From the NCBI RefSeq assembly GCF_019145205.1, contig NZ_JAHSTT010000002.1:434001-498000 (forward strand): a stretch of DNA of 64,000 nt. Reading direction: 5' to 3'. Below the pieces are notes generated by a model that was not told the origin of the DNA, did no database searches, and worked only from the letters and a program-made list of their open reading frames with translations. The stretch is from Pseudomonas khavaziana (lineage in GTDB: Bacteria > Pseudomonadota > Gammaproteobacteria > Pseudomonadales > Pseudomonadaceae). The first letter of the stretch is position 1. Each line of letters begins with the position of its first letter. This document shows, in pieces, positions 43,712 to 53,093 of this stretch. The position numbers and the translations under genes were made by a program.

Positions 43712-44655
43712 CCGACCTATCCACTGCCGATGAAATGTTCGACGAAGCCAGCGGCTGGTATTTTCGCCTGCAGGCCGACGACGTTACGCCCGCCGAACTG
43801 GACAGCTTCGCCGCCTGGCTCGGGCAGGGCGATGCCCAGGATCGGGCCTGGCAGGAAGTCCAGGTGCTGCTCGGTGGCCTGCGTGAACCGGCGCGCGTGG
43901 TACGCCGTGCCGAACAAGCCGCCTGGCGCAAACCGGCGCGCCGCTGGGCCTATGCCGCTGCCGTTTTGCTGGCAGTGGGGCTTACGGTGCACAACACGCC
44001 CTGGCTCGACCGCCTGCGCGCCGACTACGCCACCGGCACCGGGGAGTCGCTTCGTATCGAACTGGCCGACGGCTCTCACCTGCAACTCAATACCGACAGC
44101 GCGGTGCAGGTGCGCATGAGCGCGGGCGAACGTCAGATCCGCCTGCTGCGTGGCGAAGGTTTTTTCGAAGTGACCAAGGACCCGGTGCGGCCGTTCGTGG
44201 TGCAGTCCGGTGGCGGTTGGGTGAAGGTGGTTGGTACTCAATTCAGCGTGATGAGACGTGATGCTCAAACTCGCGTGCAAGTGGCGCAGGGCAAGGTGCA
44301 GGTCAGTTCGGGTGGTGGTGAGCCGGTTTATCTGGAGCCAGGACGGGCGGTGGAATACCAGGACCGGCACCTGGCCGAGGTGCATGGCTTCGACCCGGTC
44401 CGCGGGTTTGCCTGGCGCCAGCGGCAACTTGTGTTCCGCCAGCAACCCCTGTCAGAAGTGGTCAGCGAGCTGAACCGGTACTGGCCGGGACAGACTTTGG
44501 TACTGGGCGATGCGTTGCGTAATCGGGTGGTATCCGGGGTGTTCGAAATCGACAAGCATGACGCTGTGATCAAGGCGCTGGAATACACACTCAATCTGCG
44601 CGCCGAGTACTACACCCCGTATTTATTGGTATTGCGTGAAGGCAAGGCGTCGTAA
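43708..44655 (+). CDS. FecR-family anti-sigma regulator
   Basis: The protein has 315 residues. The N-terminal domain (DUF4880-like, EASGWYFRLQADDVTPAELD) contacts the sigma factor. A single membrane helix (WAYAAAVLLAVGLTVHNTPW, about residues 89-108) follows. The periplasmic FecR domain contains TGTGESLRIELADGSHLQL and LRGEGFFEVTKDP. It relays the signal from the receptor's STN domain and releases the sigma factor when ferric siderophore is bound. It overlaps the sigma gene by 4 nt and precedes the receptor by 131 bp. Confidence 0.93.
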   Translation: MTDLSTADEMFDEASGWYFRLQADDVTPAELDSFAAWLGQGDAQDRAWQEVQVLLGGLREPARVVRRAEQAAWRKPARRWAYAAAVLLAVGLTVHNTPWLDRLRADYATGTGESLRIELADGSHLQLNTDSAVQVRMSAGERQIRLLRGEGFFEVTKDPVRPFVVQSGGGWVKVVGTQFSVMRRDAQTRVQVAQGKVQVSSGGGEPVYLEPGRAVEYQDRHLAEVHGFDPVRGFAWRQRQLVFRQQPLSEVVSELNRYWPGQTLVLGDALRNRVVSGVFEIDKHDAVIKALEYTLNLRAEYYTPYLLVLREGKAS

Positions 44656-44786
44656 TAACAACTTTCTCAAAAAACTTTCAGGGTTTCCCGTCAAGCGTTC
44701 GTCCTTGATCACTGAGGCGCAAATAGTAAGCACTCTCAAGTAGTGCGGCGCCGATCACAGACTTTTTGCACTGGGGAGCACTATCC

Positions 44787-47234
44787 ATGGCACACCGATT
44801 CGCTGCACGGCCCTTGCTTGCACTGGCCATTTCCATCGCCAGCGGCGCCGCGCCGCTGTATGTGCAGGCCACCGAGACTACCCAGGCCCAGGCCTACCGT
44901 TTCGATATTGCAGGACAAAGCCTCGATGGTGCGTTGGCGGCGTTTTCGGCGGTGACGCGGGTGCAGGTACTGGTCTCGGGGGAATTGACCCAAGGTGTAG
45001 TTTCGCCGGGTGTACGCGGCACGCTTGATCAGCGCCAGGCATTGGGGCAATTGCTCGGTGGGACGGGGCTGAGCGCGGCATTTATCAATGCCGACACCGT
45101 CACCCTGGAAAAACGTGTAGCCACAGGCTCTGCCATCGAGGTCGGTGCCACCACCATCAGCGCCGAACGCCTGGGCGCTACCACTGAAGGCAGCGGCTCC
45201 TACACCACGGGCGCCGTGACCCTTGGCAAAGGTGAACAAAAGCTCAAGGACATCCCACAATCGGTCAGCGTCATGACCCGCAAGCAGATGGATGACCAGA
45301 ACACCACCAAGCTCTCCGAAGTGGTCAAGCGCACGCCCGGCCTGACCGCGACCAAATCCCCAGGCCCCGGCATGTTCATCTATTCCCGTGGCTTTGAAGT
45401 GGGCACCCTGGAATACGACGGGGTGCCGATTGCGCGTAACACCTACACACTGGGCAGTTACCTCACCGAAAACATGGCGATCTACGACCGCGTCGAAACC
45501 CTGCGAGGCCCGGCTGCATTGCTGCAAGGCGCCAATAGCCCCGGTGGCACCATGAACCTGGTACGCAAGCGCGGCCAACAGGACCCGACCGTGACCATCA
45601 CCGCCAAGGCCGGTTCGTGGGACCACTACGGCACCCAGGTCGACGCGGGTGGCCCACTCAACGCCGAAGGCACGTTGCGTGGCCGTTTCGTGGCGGACTA
45701 TGACACCACTGATTCCTTCGTCGACTATGCCGGCGGCTGGAACCAGACGGTCTACGCCGCCGTCGATTATGACTTCACCCCCGAAACCACCGTCGGCGTG
45801 GGTATCAGTAACCAGAAAGGCCATTCGCGCCCCAACTTCATGTCGCTGCCGCGGTATGCCAACGGCAATGACATCGGTCTGCCGCGCTCGACCTTTGTCG
45901 GTGCCAGCTGGAACCGTGCCGTCAACAACCAGACCCAAGTGTTCGCCGACTTGGAACATCGCTTCAACGATGACTGGAAATTTAAGGCGGCACTGGTCGC
46001 CATGGATGAACACAATGACGCGACCTACCAAGCCACCTGGGACACAATTCCCAACCCCGGCGATGTGGGCAACGTTCGCTATGTGGACTGGGTGACCGAC
46101 TTCAATACCAAGAGCCGTGGCGCTGACGCGTATGTAAACGGCAAGTTCGAAGGCCTGGGATTACAGCAGGAGGTGGTGCTGGGTGCCAACTACTCCAAAC
46201 TCACCACCGATGACCAATGGGCGCGCGCGGCGACGGCGGGCGCTGATATCTTCAATATTGATCACAACCGCCCTCAGCGCGACAAAAACCAATTGTTCCA
46301 GGCAGGCAATGCATCCAAGAGTTGGTATGACATTCGCCAGAAGGGCATTTACGGCACCTGGCGTGTGAAGGTGCTGGACCCGCTGACGCTGATTCTGGGC
46401 GCTCGCACCAGTTGGTATGAGTACTCCTACTTGGGCCAGAATGGTATGCGCGGTGTGTATCAGGCGCCGGAAGAAAGCGCCACGCAGACCTCCGGCAAGG
46501 TCACGCCCTATGCCGGCCTGGTCTACGCCCTGAACGAACAATGGTCGGCCTACGCGAGCTACGCCGATGCCTTTGAGCCGCAAACCAACCTGACCACCTC
46601 GGGCTCTTTGCTCAAGCCCATCGAGGGCAAGAACTACGAGTTGGGTATCAAGGGCGAACTGGCGGACGGTCGGCTCAACACCTCGTTTGCGATCTTTCGC
46701 TATGACCAGCAAAACCGTGGCGTCCAGGACCTGCAAGGGCCGATGAACTGCAATGGCTGGTACTGCTCGGTTGCCTCGGGCAAGGTGCGTAGCCAAGGCT
46801 TCGAAGCCACCTTGAGCGGCGAGGTGTTGCCGGGGTTGCAGCTGGTTTCCAGTTATACCTACAACACCACCAAATTCCTCAAGGACGACACCTACGAGGG
46901 CAAGATATTCAGCACTTGGACACCCAAGCATCAACTTAAGGTCTGGGGTGATTACCAGTTGCCGGGCGACTGGCAAAAGTTCAGCGTGGGTGCCGGCGTG
47001 ACTGCGCAAAGCAGCACCGAAGCCTATGACCGCACATTCAGCGTGCCGGGCAATGCACTGTGGGATTCGCGAGTGGCTTACAAAATCAATCAGGAATTCA
47101 GCGTGGCGGCGAACCTGAACAATATGTTCGACAAGAAGTATTACATCCCGGCCTACAACGCGAACTGGGGCAGCAACTACTACGGCGACCCACGCAATGT
47201 AATGTTCACCATGACTTACACCCCACAGTTCTAA
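44787..47234 (+). CDS. TonB-dependent ferric-siderophore receptor with signalling (STN) domain
   Basis: The protein has 815 residues with a signal peptide (LLALAISIASGAAPLYVQA). The STN domain (YRFDIAGQSLDGALAAFSAV to GTGLSAAFINADTVTLE, about residues 35-115) is present only in receptors that signal to FecR. The plug domain follows (DIPQSVSVMTRKQMDDQN, VETLRGPAALLQGANSPGG). The beta barrel ends VMFTMTYTPQF with the terminal phenylalanine. The start ATG at 44787 follows a GGGGAG box. It belongs to the ferrichrome/pyoverdine-type siderophore receptors; the ligand is a xenosiderophore candidate. Confidence 0.94.
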   Translation: MAHRFAARPLLALAISIASGAAPLYVQATETTQAQAYRFDIAGQSLDGALAAFSAVTRVQVLVSGELTQGVVSPGVRGTLDQRQALGQLLGGTGLSAAFINADTVTLEKRVATGSAIEVGATTISAERLGATTEGSGSYTTGAVTLGKGEQKLKDIPQSVSVMTRKQMDDQNTTKLSEVVKRTPGLTATKSPGPGMFIYSRGFEVGTLEYDGVPIARNTYTLGSYLTENMAIYDRVETLRGPAALLQGANSPGGTMNLVRKRGQQDPTVTITAKAGSWDHYGTQVDAGGPLNAEGTLRGRFVADYDTTDSFVDYAGGWNQTVYAAVDYDFTPETTVGVGISNQKGHSRPNFMSLPRYANGNDIGLPRSTFVGASWNRAVNNQTQVFADLEHRFNDDWKFKAALVAMDEHNDATYQATWDTIPNPGDVGNVRYVDWVTDFNTKSRGADAYVNGKFEGLGLQQEVVLGANYSKLTTDDQWARAATAGADIFNIDHNRPQRDKNQLFQAGNASKSWYDIRQKGIYGTWRVKVLDPLTLILGARTSWYEYSYLGQNGMRGVYQAPEESATQTSGKVTPYAGLVYALNEQWSAYASYADAFEPQTNLTTSGSLLKPIEGKNYELGIKGELADGRLNTSFAIFRYDQQNRGVQDLQGPMNCNGWYCSVASGKVRSQGFEATLSGEVLPGLQLVSSYTYNTTKFLKDDTYEGKIFSTWTPKHQLKVWGDYQLPGDWQKFSVGAGVTAQSSTEAYDRTFSVPGNALWDSRVAYKINQEFSVAANLNNMFDKKYYIPAYNANWGSNYYGDPRNVMFTMTYTPQF

Positions 47235-47251
47235 AACCTGAAGCATCACTT

Positions 47252-47344
47252 CTGTGGAAGGGGGGCTTGCCCGCGAAGACGTCGGTCCAGCAAACATTGA
47301 TATTGGCTGACCCACCGCTATCGGGAGCAAGCCCCCTCCCACAT
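47252..47344. repeat. REPIN, GTGGGAGG family, left arm diverged
   Basis: The right arm CGCTATCGGGAGCAAGCC then CCCTCCCACATG is intact. The left arm TGTGGAAGGGGGGCTTGCCC then GCGAAGAC is a hybrid: the tail GCGAAGAC recalls the TGTAGGAG family. The spacer has the GACCCACCGCTATC sequence shared by other copies. Confidence 0.8.
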
Positions 47345-47382
47345 GTTGATCATCATTGTGCTTTGGGTTATCTCCAGGCAAA

Positions 47383-47411
47383 AAAATGCCCCGCACCTGG
47401 CGGGGCATTTT
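47383..47411 (-). terminator. Rho-independent terminator of ilvD
   Basis: AAAATGCCCCGC, ACCTG and GCGGGGCATTTT form a strong stem. On the minus strand it is followed by a run of T (AAAAAAA on the plus strand at 47380-47386), as expected for the ilvD transcript ending 13 nt before it. Confidence 0.93.
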
Positions 47412-47423
47412 CATGCGCGGGGC

Positions 47424-49265
47424 TTACAGGCCGTCGAGCATGGCTTTGTTGCGAACAGCACCCTTGTCGGCACTGGTGGCCAGCAACGCGTAGGCCTTCA
47501 ACGCGGTAGTAACTTTACGCGGACGCTTTTCCACCGGCTTCCAGCCCTTCTTGTCCTGCTCGATCCGGCGGGCAGCCAGTTCTTCGTCGCTGATCAACAG
47601 GTTGATCGAGCGGTTCGGAATGTCGATCAGCACCTTGTCGCCATCCTGCACCAGGCCGATGGCGCCACCAGCAGCGGCTTCCGGCGAAGCGTGGCCGATG
47701 GACAAGCCCGAGGTGCCGCCGGAGAAACGCCCGTCGGTCAGCAGCGCACAGGCTTTGCCCAGGCCCTTGGATTTCAGGTACGAGGTGGGGTAGAGCATCT
47801 CCTGCATACCCGGGCCGCCTTTGGGGCCTTCGTAGCGGATGATCACGATGTCGCCTTCCTTGACCTCGTCGGCGAGGATGCCGCGAACCGAGCTGTCCTG
47901 GCTTTCGTAGATCTTGGCGCGGCCTTCGAAGACGTGGATGGATTCATCCACACCCGCGGTTTTCACTACGCAGCCGTCGAGGGCGATGTTGCCGTACAGC
48001 ACGGCCAGGCCGCCTTCTTGGGAGTAGGCGTGCTCGACACTGCGGATGCAGCCGTTTTCACGGTCGGTGTCCAGGCTGTCCCAACGGGTCGACTGACTGA
48101 ACGCGGTCTGGGTCGGGATGCCCGCCGGGCCGGCCTTGAAGAAGGTGTGCACGGCTTCGTCGTCGGTCTGGGTGATGTCCCACTTGGCGATGCCTTCGGC
48201 AATGGACTTGCTGTGCACGGTCGGCAGGTCGGTGTGCAGCAGGCCGCCACGGGCCAGGGAGCCGAGGATCGAGAAGATTCCGCCGGCGCGGTGCACGTCT
48301 TCCATGTGGTACTTCTGGATGTTCGGCGCGACCTTGCACAGCTGTGGCACGTGACGGGACAGGCGGTCGATGTCGCGCAGGTCGAAATCGATCTCGGCTT
48401 CCTGGGCGGCGGCCAGCAGGTGCAGGATGGTGTTGGTGGAACCGCCCATGGCGATGTCCAGGGTCATGGCGTTTTCGAACGCCTTGAAGTTGGCGATATT
48501 GCGTGGCAATACCGACTCATCGTTCTCGGTGTAGTAACGCTTGCACAGCTCGACGATGGTGCGGCCGGCCTGCAGGAACAGCTGTTCGCGATCGCTGTGG
48601 GTGGCGAGGGTAGAACCGTTGCCCGGCAACGCGAGACCTAAGGCTTCGACCAGGCAGTTCATCGAGTTGGCGGTGAACATGCCGGAGCACGAACCGCAGG
48701 TTGGACAGGCGCTGCGCTCGTATTCCGCGACCTTCTCGTCAGAAGCGCTGGAATCGGCGGCGATCACCATGGCGTCTACCAGGTCGAGGCCGTGGGAAGC
48801 GAGCTTGGTCTTGCCGGCTTCCATTGGCCCGCCGGAAACGAAGATCACCGGGATGTTCAGGCGCAAGGCAGCCATCAACATACCGGGGGTGATCTTGTCG
48901 CAGTTGGAGATGCACACGATGGCGTCGGCGCAGTGGGCGTTGACCATGTACTCCACGGAGTCGGCGATGATCTCGCGGCTCGGCAGCGAGTACAGCATGC
49001 CGTCATGGCCCATGGCGATGCCGTCATCCACGGCGATGGTGTTGAATTCTTTCGCTACACCGCCGGCGCGTTCGATTTCACGGGCGACCAGTTGGCCCAG
49101 GTCCTTGAGGTGGACGTGACCGGGTACGAACTGGGTGAAGGAGTTGGCAATCGCGATAATCGGCTTCTTGAAGTCGTCATCTTTCATCCCCGTGGCACGC
49201 CACAGTGCGCGCGCGCCGGCCATGTTGCGGCCGTGGGTGGATGTTTTCGAGCGGTAATCAGGCAT
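47424..49265 (-). CDS. ilvD: Dihydroxy-acid dehydratase
   Basis: The protein has 613 residues. Fe-S enzyme converting dihydroxy-acids to 2-oxo acids in isoleucine, valine and leucine synthesis. The cluster cysteines lie in [11 protein letters not shown] and [20 protein letters not shown], and the [21 protein letters not shown]-terminal signature is present. The start [12 protein letters not shown] at 49265 fits the family. It works downstream of ilvA from this window. A terminator follows and a REPIN/RAYT block precedes it. Confidence 0.97.
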   Translation of the reverse strand: MPDYRSKTSTHGRNMAGARALWRATGMKDDDFKKPIIAIANSFTQFVPGHVHLKDLGQLVAREIERAGGVAKEFNTIAVDDGIAMGHDGMLYSLPSREIIADSVEYMVNAHCADAIVCISNCDKITPGMLMAALRLNIPVIFVSGGPMEAGKTKLASHGLDLVDAMVIAADSSASDEKVAEYERSACPTCGSCSGMFTANSMNCLVEALGLALPGNGSTLATHSDREQLFLQAGRTIVELCKRYYTENDESVLPRNIANFKAFENAMTLDIAMGGSTNTILHLLAAAQEAEIDFDLRDIDRLSRHVPQLCKVAPNIQKYHMEDVHRAGGIFSILGSLARGGLLHTDLPTVHSKSIAEGIAKWDITQTDDEAVHTFFKAGPAGIPTQTAFSQSTRWDSLDTDRENGCIRSVEHAYSQEGGLAVLYGNIALDGCVVKTAGVDESIHVFEGRAKIYESQDSSVRGILADEVKEGDIVIIRYEGPKGGPGMQEMLYPTSYLKSKGLGKACALLTDGRFSGGTSGLSIGHASPEAAAGGAIGLVQDGDKVLIDIPNRSINLLISDEELAARRIEQDKKGWKPVEKRPRKVTTALKAYALLATSADKGAVRNKAMLDGL

Positions 49266-49482
49266 TGGAGCACTCCGGGCGGCTAATCAAGTACTAAAGG
49301 GGAGTGAGCTTCTAATTGACGACTGGAACACCCGAAAAATGGCCGTGTGTCCGGAAGTTGCCACTCGCGTCGCGGGATCGCCGCGTGCTTGGGCCTCGAG
49401 CTCATAAACCCGCCGGGGGATGACTGGCGATGAATAGGGCCGATTCTACACCGCTGGCGGCTGGAGGGAATGGCCGTCTACC
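49266..49482. other. ilvD upstream region, no gene called
   Basis: About 217 bp between the ilvD start and a REPIN. I see no gene. The stretch TAATCAAGTACTAAAGGGGAG and the GCGTCGCGGGATCGCCGCG inverted region could be leader structure, but no leader peptide rich in Ile/Val/Leu is evident. Confidence 0.35.
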
Positions 49483-49583
49483 TGTAGGAGCGAGCTTGCT
49501 CGCGAAAATCGTCAACGACAACGCAGCGCTATCAGATAGCCCGTGGCGTCTATTCGTTCTTCGCGAGCAAGCTCGCTCCTACA
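49483..49583. repeat. REPIN, TGTAGGAGCGAGC family, left flank of RAYT
   Basis: TGTAGGAGCGAGCTTGCTCG then CGAAAATCGTCAACGACAAC, with a loop GCAGCGCTATCAGATAGCCC then GTGGCGTCTATTCG, then the inverse arm. The loop is identical over at least the GCAGCGCTATCAGATAGCCC stretch to the copy on the other side of the RAYT gene. Confidence 0.93.
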
Positions 49584-49674
49584 ATGGCAAGACATATCCA
49601 GAACCACTGTTTAACGGCTCGCTGGCCCGTTGGCTCCTACCGTTCATCTTCCAATCACAGAAGAGGACGAAGGA

Positions 49675-50133
49675 ATGTCCACCCAGCAAAATGCTCATCG
49701 GCTGCGTAAAGGGCGTTACTCAGAATCGGGCTGTATCTACTTGCTAACGGCTGTCACCCATCAACGGCAACGCATTTTTCAAGACTGGTATATAGGTCGC
49801 TTGCTGGTTCGCGAATTCAGAAAGGCTCAGGAAGATGCAGATGCAACGTCACTGGCATGGGTGGTCATGCCTGACCATTTCCACTGGCTGGTCGAGTTGC
49901 ACAACGGCGATTTGCCCAGGCTCATGCAGCGAACCAAATCGCGAAGTGCCCGTGCAATCAATAAGGCAAGACAGTCCTTCGGAGTGCTTTGGCAAAAAGG
50001 CTATTTCGACCGGGCGCTGCGCCGTGAGGAGGACTTGAAGGCAATGGCTCGCTACATCGTCGCGAACCCATTGCGTGCGGGTTTGGTCGAGCACATTGGC
50101 CAATACCCACTATGGGATGCCATCTGGCTATGA
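49675..50133 (+). CDS. REP-associated tyrosine transposase (RAYT, Y1 family)
   Basis: The protein has 152 residues. The HUH motif is H68-F-H70 in VVMPDHFHWLVEL, and the catalytic tyrosine is Y127 in MARYIVANPLRAGLV. It has the short N-terminal RKGRYSESGCIYLLTAVT of the family. RAYTs are single-copy relatives of IS200/IS605 transposases that are thought to spread REP/REPIN elements; they carry no flanking terminal repeats of their own. The gene lies between two near-identical REPINs of the TGTAGGAGCGAGC family, making that family its likely substrate. An AGGACGAAGGA box precedes the ATG at 49675. Confidence 0.93.
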   Translation: MSTQQNAHRLRKGRYSESGCIYLLTAVTHQRQRIFQDWYIGRLLVREFRKAQEDADATSLAWVVMPDHFHWLVELHNGDLPRLMQRTKSRSARAINKARQSFGVLWQKGYFDRALRREEDLKAMARYIVANPLRAGLVEHIGQYPLWDAIWL

Positions 50134-50145
50134 CGCACCGTTACC

Positions 50146-50247
50146 TGTAGGAGCGAGCTTGCTCGCGAAGAACGTTAACGATAACGCAGCGCTATCAGAT
50201 AGCCCGTGGCGTCTATTCGTTCTTCGCGAGCAAGCTCGCTCCTACAG
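50146..50247. repeat. REPIN, TGTAGGAGCGAGC family, right flank of RAYT
   Basis: TGTAGGAGCGAGCTTGCTCG then CGAAGAACGTTAACGATAAC, the GCAGCGCTATCAGATAGCCC loop, then the inverse arm. It starts 12 nt after the RAYT stop codon. Loop and arms are almost the same as at 49483-49583 and 51524-51625. Confidence 0.93.
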
Positions 50248-50256
50248 GGGGAGGCG

Positions 50257-51417
50257 TCAGCGATTGATCCTGGCATTCGTCAGCCAACCCCACAGGCTGA
50301 AAGCAATGAAGCTGACGGCAATGGTCATCAGCAAATGGGTTCCGGTTTGCGCAAGTGCTGCGCTGCTGATTGCAGCGGTGAAGAACATGATGCTGTTACC
50401 CGCTGACGCCGCCGTGCCCGCGCTGCTTGAGAACAGCAACATCGCTGCAGAAATGGCGGCCGGGCGCACCAGGGTGACGGCCAGCGCGCTGACCAGCATA
50501 GGGATCAGCAGGGTTGCGGTGGTGATCACCTCAAGGCTGACGATCAGCGCCAGCGATACACCGGCGAGGAGCAACAATCCAAGGCCGATATTGATTTGTC
50601 GGGACAGCGAGATGTGTTTTTGCAGATAAGAGGCCACCACACCGCCGAGCAGATAGGCCAGGCCGTACACCATCAGCACCAGCGCGTACTGGTACTCGGT
50701 GAGTTTCAGCGAGTCCATGAAAATCAACGGTGTCACGCTGATCAAGGCGAAGTAGCAGGCGAACACCAGGGCGGCGATCCACCAGTAGCGCAGGAAATCG
50801 CGATTGCGTGCCACAGCCTTGAGTGTGCCGATGATGGATACCGGCTCGCGGTGTGGGCCGGAGGACTTCGACGGCAGGATACAGAACGCATGGATCAACA
50901 TGCCCAGCGCCATCAACGCAAAACCATAGAAGCTGCCTTGCCAGTCGAACGTAGTTTGCAGCCAGGAGCCGATCAGCGGCGACAGCGCGACAAACGAACC
51001 GCTCAAGGTCATGTAATAGAGGCGCACGCGGGCGCGGTCCTGTTCCTCGAAAAGGTCTTCCACCAGCGCATGGCCCAACACGAAGAACCCGCAGCCCATG
51101 GCCTGTGCCGTGCGAAACAGTAGGAAGGTCAGGTAGTCCGACGCCATCGCGCAGCCTATTGCGCCAATGATTGATAGCGTGATGCAGCCAAGCAGCACTT
51201 CCTTGCGCCCCCATTTATCCGACAGCGGGCCGGCGACCAGTTGTGAGATCGAAAACACTAGGGTGAACAGGCTGATGGACAGCGCGATGTCTGCGCTGGG
51301 CGTGTGGAACTGGTTGGACAGCGCGGGAAATGAAGGGAGCAGGATATTGATCGGGAAAAAGCTGATCAGGGAAATGCAGGTGATAAGCATAAAGCGGGAG
51401 AGGGTGTGCCCAGACAT
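50257..51417 (-). CDS. MFS transporter, Bcr/CflA-type drug exporter
   Basis: The protein has 386 residues with 12 predicted membrane helices. The family motif A (LSDKWGRKEVLLG) lies between helices 2 and 3, and FPINILLPSFPALSNQF and RTAQAMGCGFFVLG are typical of the 12-helix Bcr/CflA drug:proton antiporters. No regulator lies beside it. It is enclosed by REPINs on both sides. The substrate is unknown. Confidence 0.85.
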   Translation of the reverse strand: MSGHTLSRFMLITCISLISFFPINILLPSFPALSNQFHTPSADIALSISLFTLVFSISQLVAGPLSDKWGRKEVLLGCITLSIIGAIGCAMASDYLTFLLFRTAQAMGCGFFVLGHALVEDLFEEQDRARVRLYYMTLSGSFVALSPLIGSWLQTTFDWQGSFYGFALMALGMLIHAFCILPSKSSGPHREPVSIIGTLKAVARNRDFLRYWWIAALVFACYFALISVTPLIFMDSLKLTEYQYALVLMVYGLAYLLGGVVASYLQKHISLSRQINIGLGLLLLAGVSLALIVSLEVITTATLLIPMLVSALAVTLVRPAAISAAMLLFSSSAGTAASAGNSIMFFTAAISSAALAQTGTHLLMTIAVSFIAFSLWGWLTNARINR

Positions 51418-51523
51418 TGTTTTTGTTTTCCGGAGTAAAACCAGAAACCGATACTAGTCTGCGAAAAATGGAATTCAATCAATACCGCTGTAAGAACCTT
51501 CCCGTATTGATGTGCGCCATCAT

Positions 51524-51625
51524 TGTAGGAGCGAGCTTGCTCGCGAAGAACGTTAACGATAACGCAGCGCTATCAGGTAGCCCGTGGCGTCTATTCGTTC
51601 TTCGCGAGCAAGCTCGCTCCTACAG
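51524..51625. repeat. REPIN, TGTAGGAGCGAGC family
   Basis: It is nearly identical to 50146-50247 (one visible change in the loop, GGTAGCCC for GATAGCCC). Three such copies lie within 2.2 kb around the RAYT gene. Confidence 0.93.
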
Positions 51626-51640
51626 ATGACTCGGTTTCAA

Positions 51641-52837
51641 TTAGCTATTGGGTAGCAACCGGCACGTAATGCTCTTGATATACCGTGTCTCGACAATCGC
51701 CGGATGCACCGGATGGTCCGGGCCCTGACCGCCACGTTCGAGCATCTGGATATTGCGGTCCAGGTGGCGGGCACTGGTCAGCAGGATGTTCTGCAGATCA
51801 TCTTCCGGCAGGTGCATGGAGCACGAGGCGCTGACGAGGATGCCGTCCTTGCTGAGCAGGCGCATGGCTTGCTCGTTGAGGCGGCGGTAGGCGCCTTCGC
51901 CGTTCTTCATGTCTTTCTTGCGCTTGATGAAGGCCGGTGGGTCGGCGACGATCACGTCGAAGCGCTCTTCGCTGGCTTTCAGTTCCTTGAGGGCTTCGAA
52001 TACGTCGCCTTCGATGCAGGTCATCTTCTCGGCAACACCGTTCAGCGCGGCGTTGCGCTCGACGCCGTCGAGGGCGAAGGCCGACGCATCGACGCAGAAC
52101 ACTTCACTGGCGCCAAAGGCGGCGGCTTGCACGCCCCAGCCGCCGATGTAGCTGTACAGGTCGAGCACACGCTTGCCCTTGGCATACGGGGCCAGGCGGG
52201 CGCGATTCATGCGGTGGTCGTAGAACCAGCCGGTTTTCTGGCCTTGGATCACCGGGGCTTCGAATTTCACGCCGTTTTCTTCCAGCGCAACCCACTCCGG
52301 CACCAGGCCGAACACGGTTTCGACGTAGCGGTTGAGGCCTTCGGCGTCACGCGCGGCGGAGTCGTTCTTGAACAGGATGCCGCTCGGCTTGAGCACTTGG
52401 GTCAGCGCGGCGATCACGTCTTCTTTATGGGCTTCCATGGTCGCCGAGGCGATCTGTACCACCAGGATGTCGCCGAAACGGTCGACCACCAGGCCCGGCA
52501 GCAGGTCGGAATCACCGTAGACCAGGCGATAGAACGGCTTGTCGAACAGGCGGTCACGCAGGGACAGGGCGACGTTCAGGCGGTGCACCAGCAGCGACTT
52601 GTCCAACGGCAACTTGATGTCGCGCGACAGCAGGCGGGCACAGATCAGGTTGTTCGGGCTCATGGCCACGATGCCGAGAGTCTTGCCGCCGGCCGCTTCC
52701 AGGATCGCCTGGTCGCCTGCCTGGAAGCCATGGAGTGGTGTGGCGGCCACGTCGATTTCGTTGCTGTAGACCCACAGGTGGCCGTTGCGCAAACGACGAT
52801 CGGCGTTGGCTTTGAGACGCAGGCTTGGCAGGGACAT
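51641..52837 (-). CDS. rlmI: Class I SAM-dependent 23S rRNA methyltransferase (RlmI-like)
   Basis: The protein has 398 residues. An N-terminal PUA domain (SLRLKANADRRLRNGHLWVY) precedes a Rossmann methyltransferase with motif I VLDLYSYIGGWGVQAAAFG and motif IV VIVADPPAFIKRKKDMKNG. The DPPAF sequence is the catalytic motif of m5C-type RlmI. RlmI methylates C1962 of 23S rRNA in E. coli. The length (396 there) agrees. The start MSLPSLRLKA at 52837 has a GGAG box. RlmI and other YccW-type paralogues cannot be told apart with certainty. Confidence 0.85.
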   Translation of the reverse strand: MSLPSLRLKANADRRLRNGHLWVYSNEIDVAATPLHGFQAGDQAILEAAGGKTLGIVAMSPNNLICARLLSRDIKLPLDKSLLVHRLNVALSLRDRLFDKPFYRLVYGDSDLLPGLVVDRFGDILVVQIASATMEAHKEDVIAALTQVLKPSGILFKNDSAARDAEGLNRYVETVFGLVPEWVALEENGVKFEAPVIQGQKTGWFYDHRMNRARLAPYAKGKRVLDLYSYIGGWGVQAAAFGASEVFCVDASAFALDGVERNAALNGVAEKMTCIEGDVFEALKELKASEERFDVIVADPPAFIKRKKDMKNGEGAYRRLNEQAMRLLSKDGILVSASCSMHLPEDDLQNILLTSARHLDRNIQMLERGGQGPDHPVHPAIVETRYIKSITCRLLPNS

Positions 52838-52902
52838 GACGTCGCTCCGGAAAAAAGAGCGGGAGTATAGCGTGTTGTGCATTACTTGGAGACACCGCCG
52901 GA

Positions 52903-53011
52903 CATGTGGGAGGGGGCTTGCTCCCGATAGCAGTGCATAAGCTGATATCCAAGTGGCTGATTCACCGCTATCGGGAGCAAGTCGAATCGTCGCACCGCCC
53001 CTCCCACATTT
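52903..53011. repeat. Chimeric REPIN with arms of two variants
   Basis: The left arm is the common ATGTGGGAGGGGGCTTGC then TCCCGATAG. The right arm is the long variant CTATCGGGAGCAAGTCGAAT then CGTCGCACCGCCCCTCCCAC. The two arms therefore cannot pair along the CGATTCGA block, unlike all other doublets. Confidence 0.88.
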
Positions 53012-53093
53012 AGTCCGGTTTCAATCGGGCATTTGGGTGTCGGCCGGGTCTTCATAAGGGTTAGAATTCGCGCCTAGCCCAGAGTGTGTACTT

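Noticed and set aside
49266..49482. Branched-chain leader peptide/attenuator for ilvD
   Set aside because: No short frame rich in Ile, Val or Leu codons with a following terminator hairpin was found.
49483..50247. Composite transposon with the RAYT inside
   Set aside because: The flanking REPINs lack target-site duplications and transposon ends, and such doublets are spread through the window.
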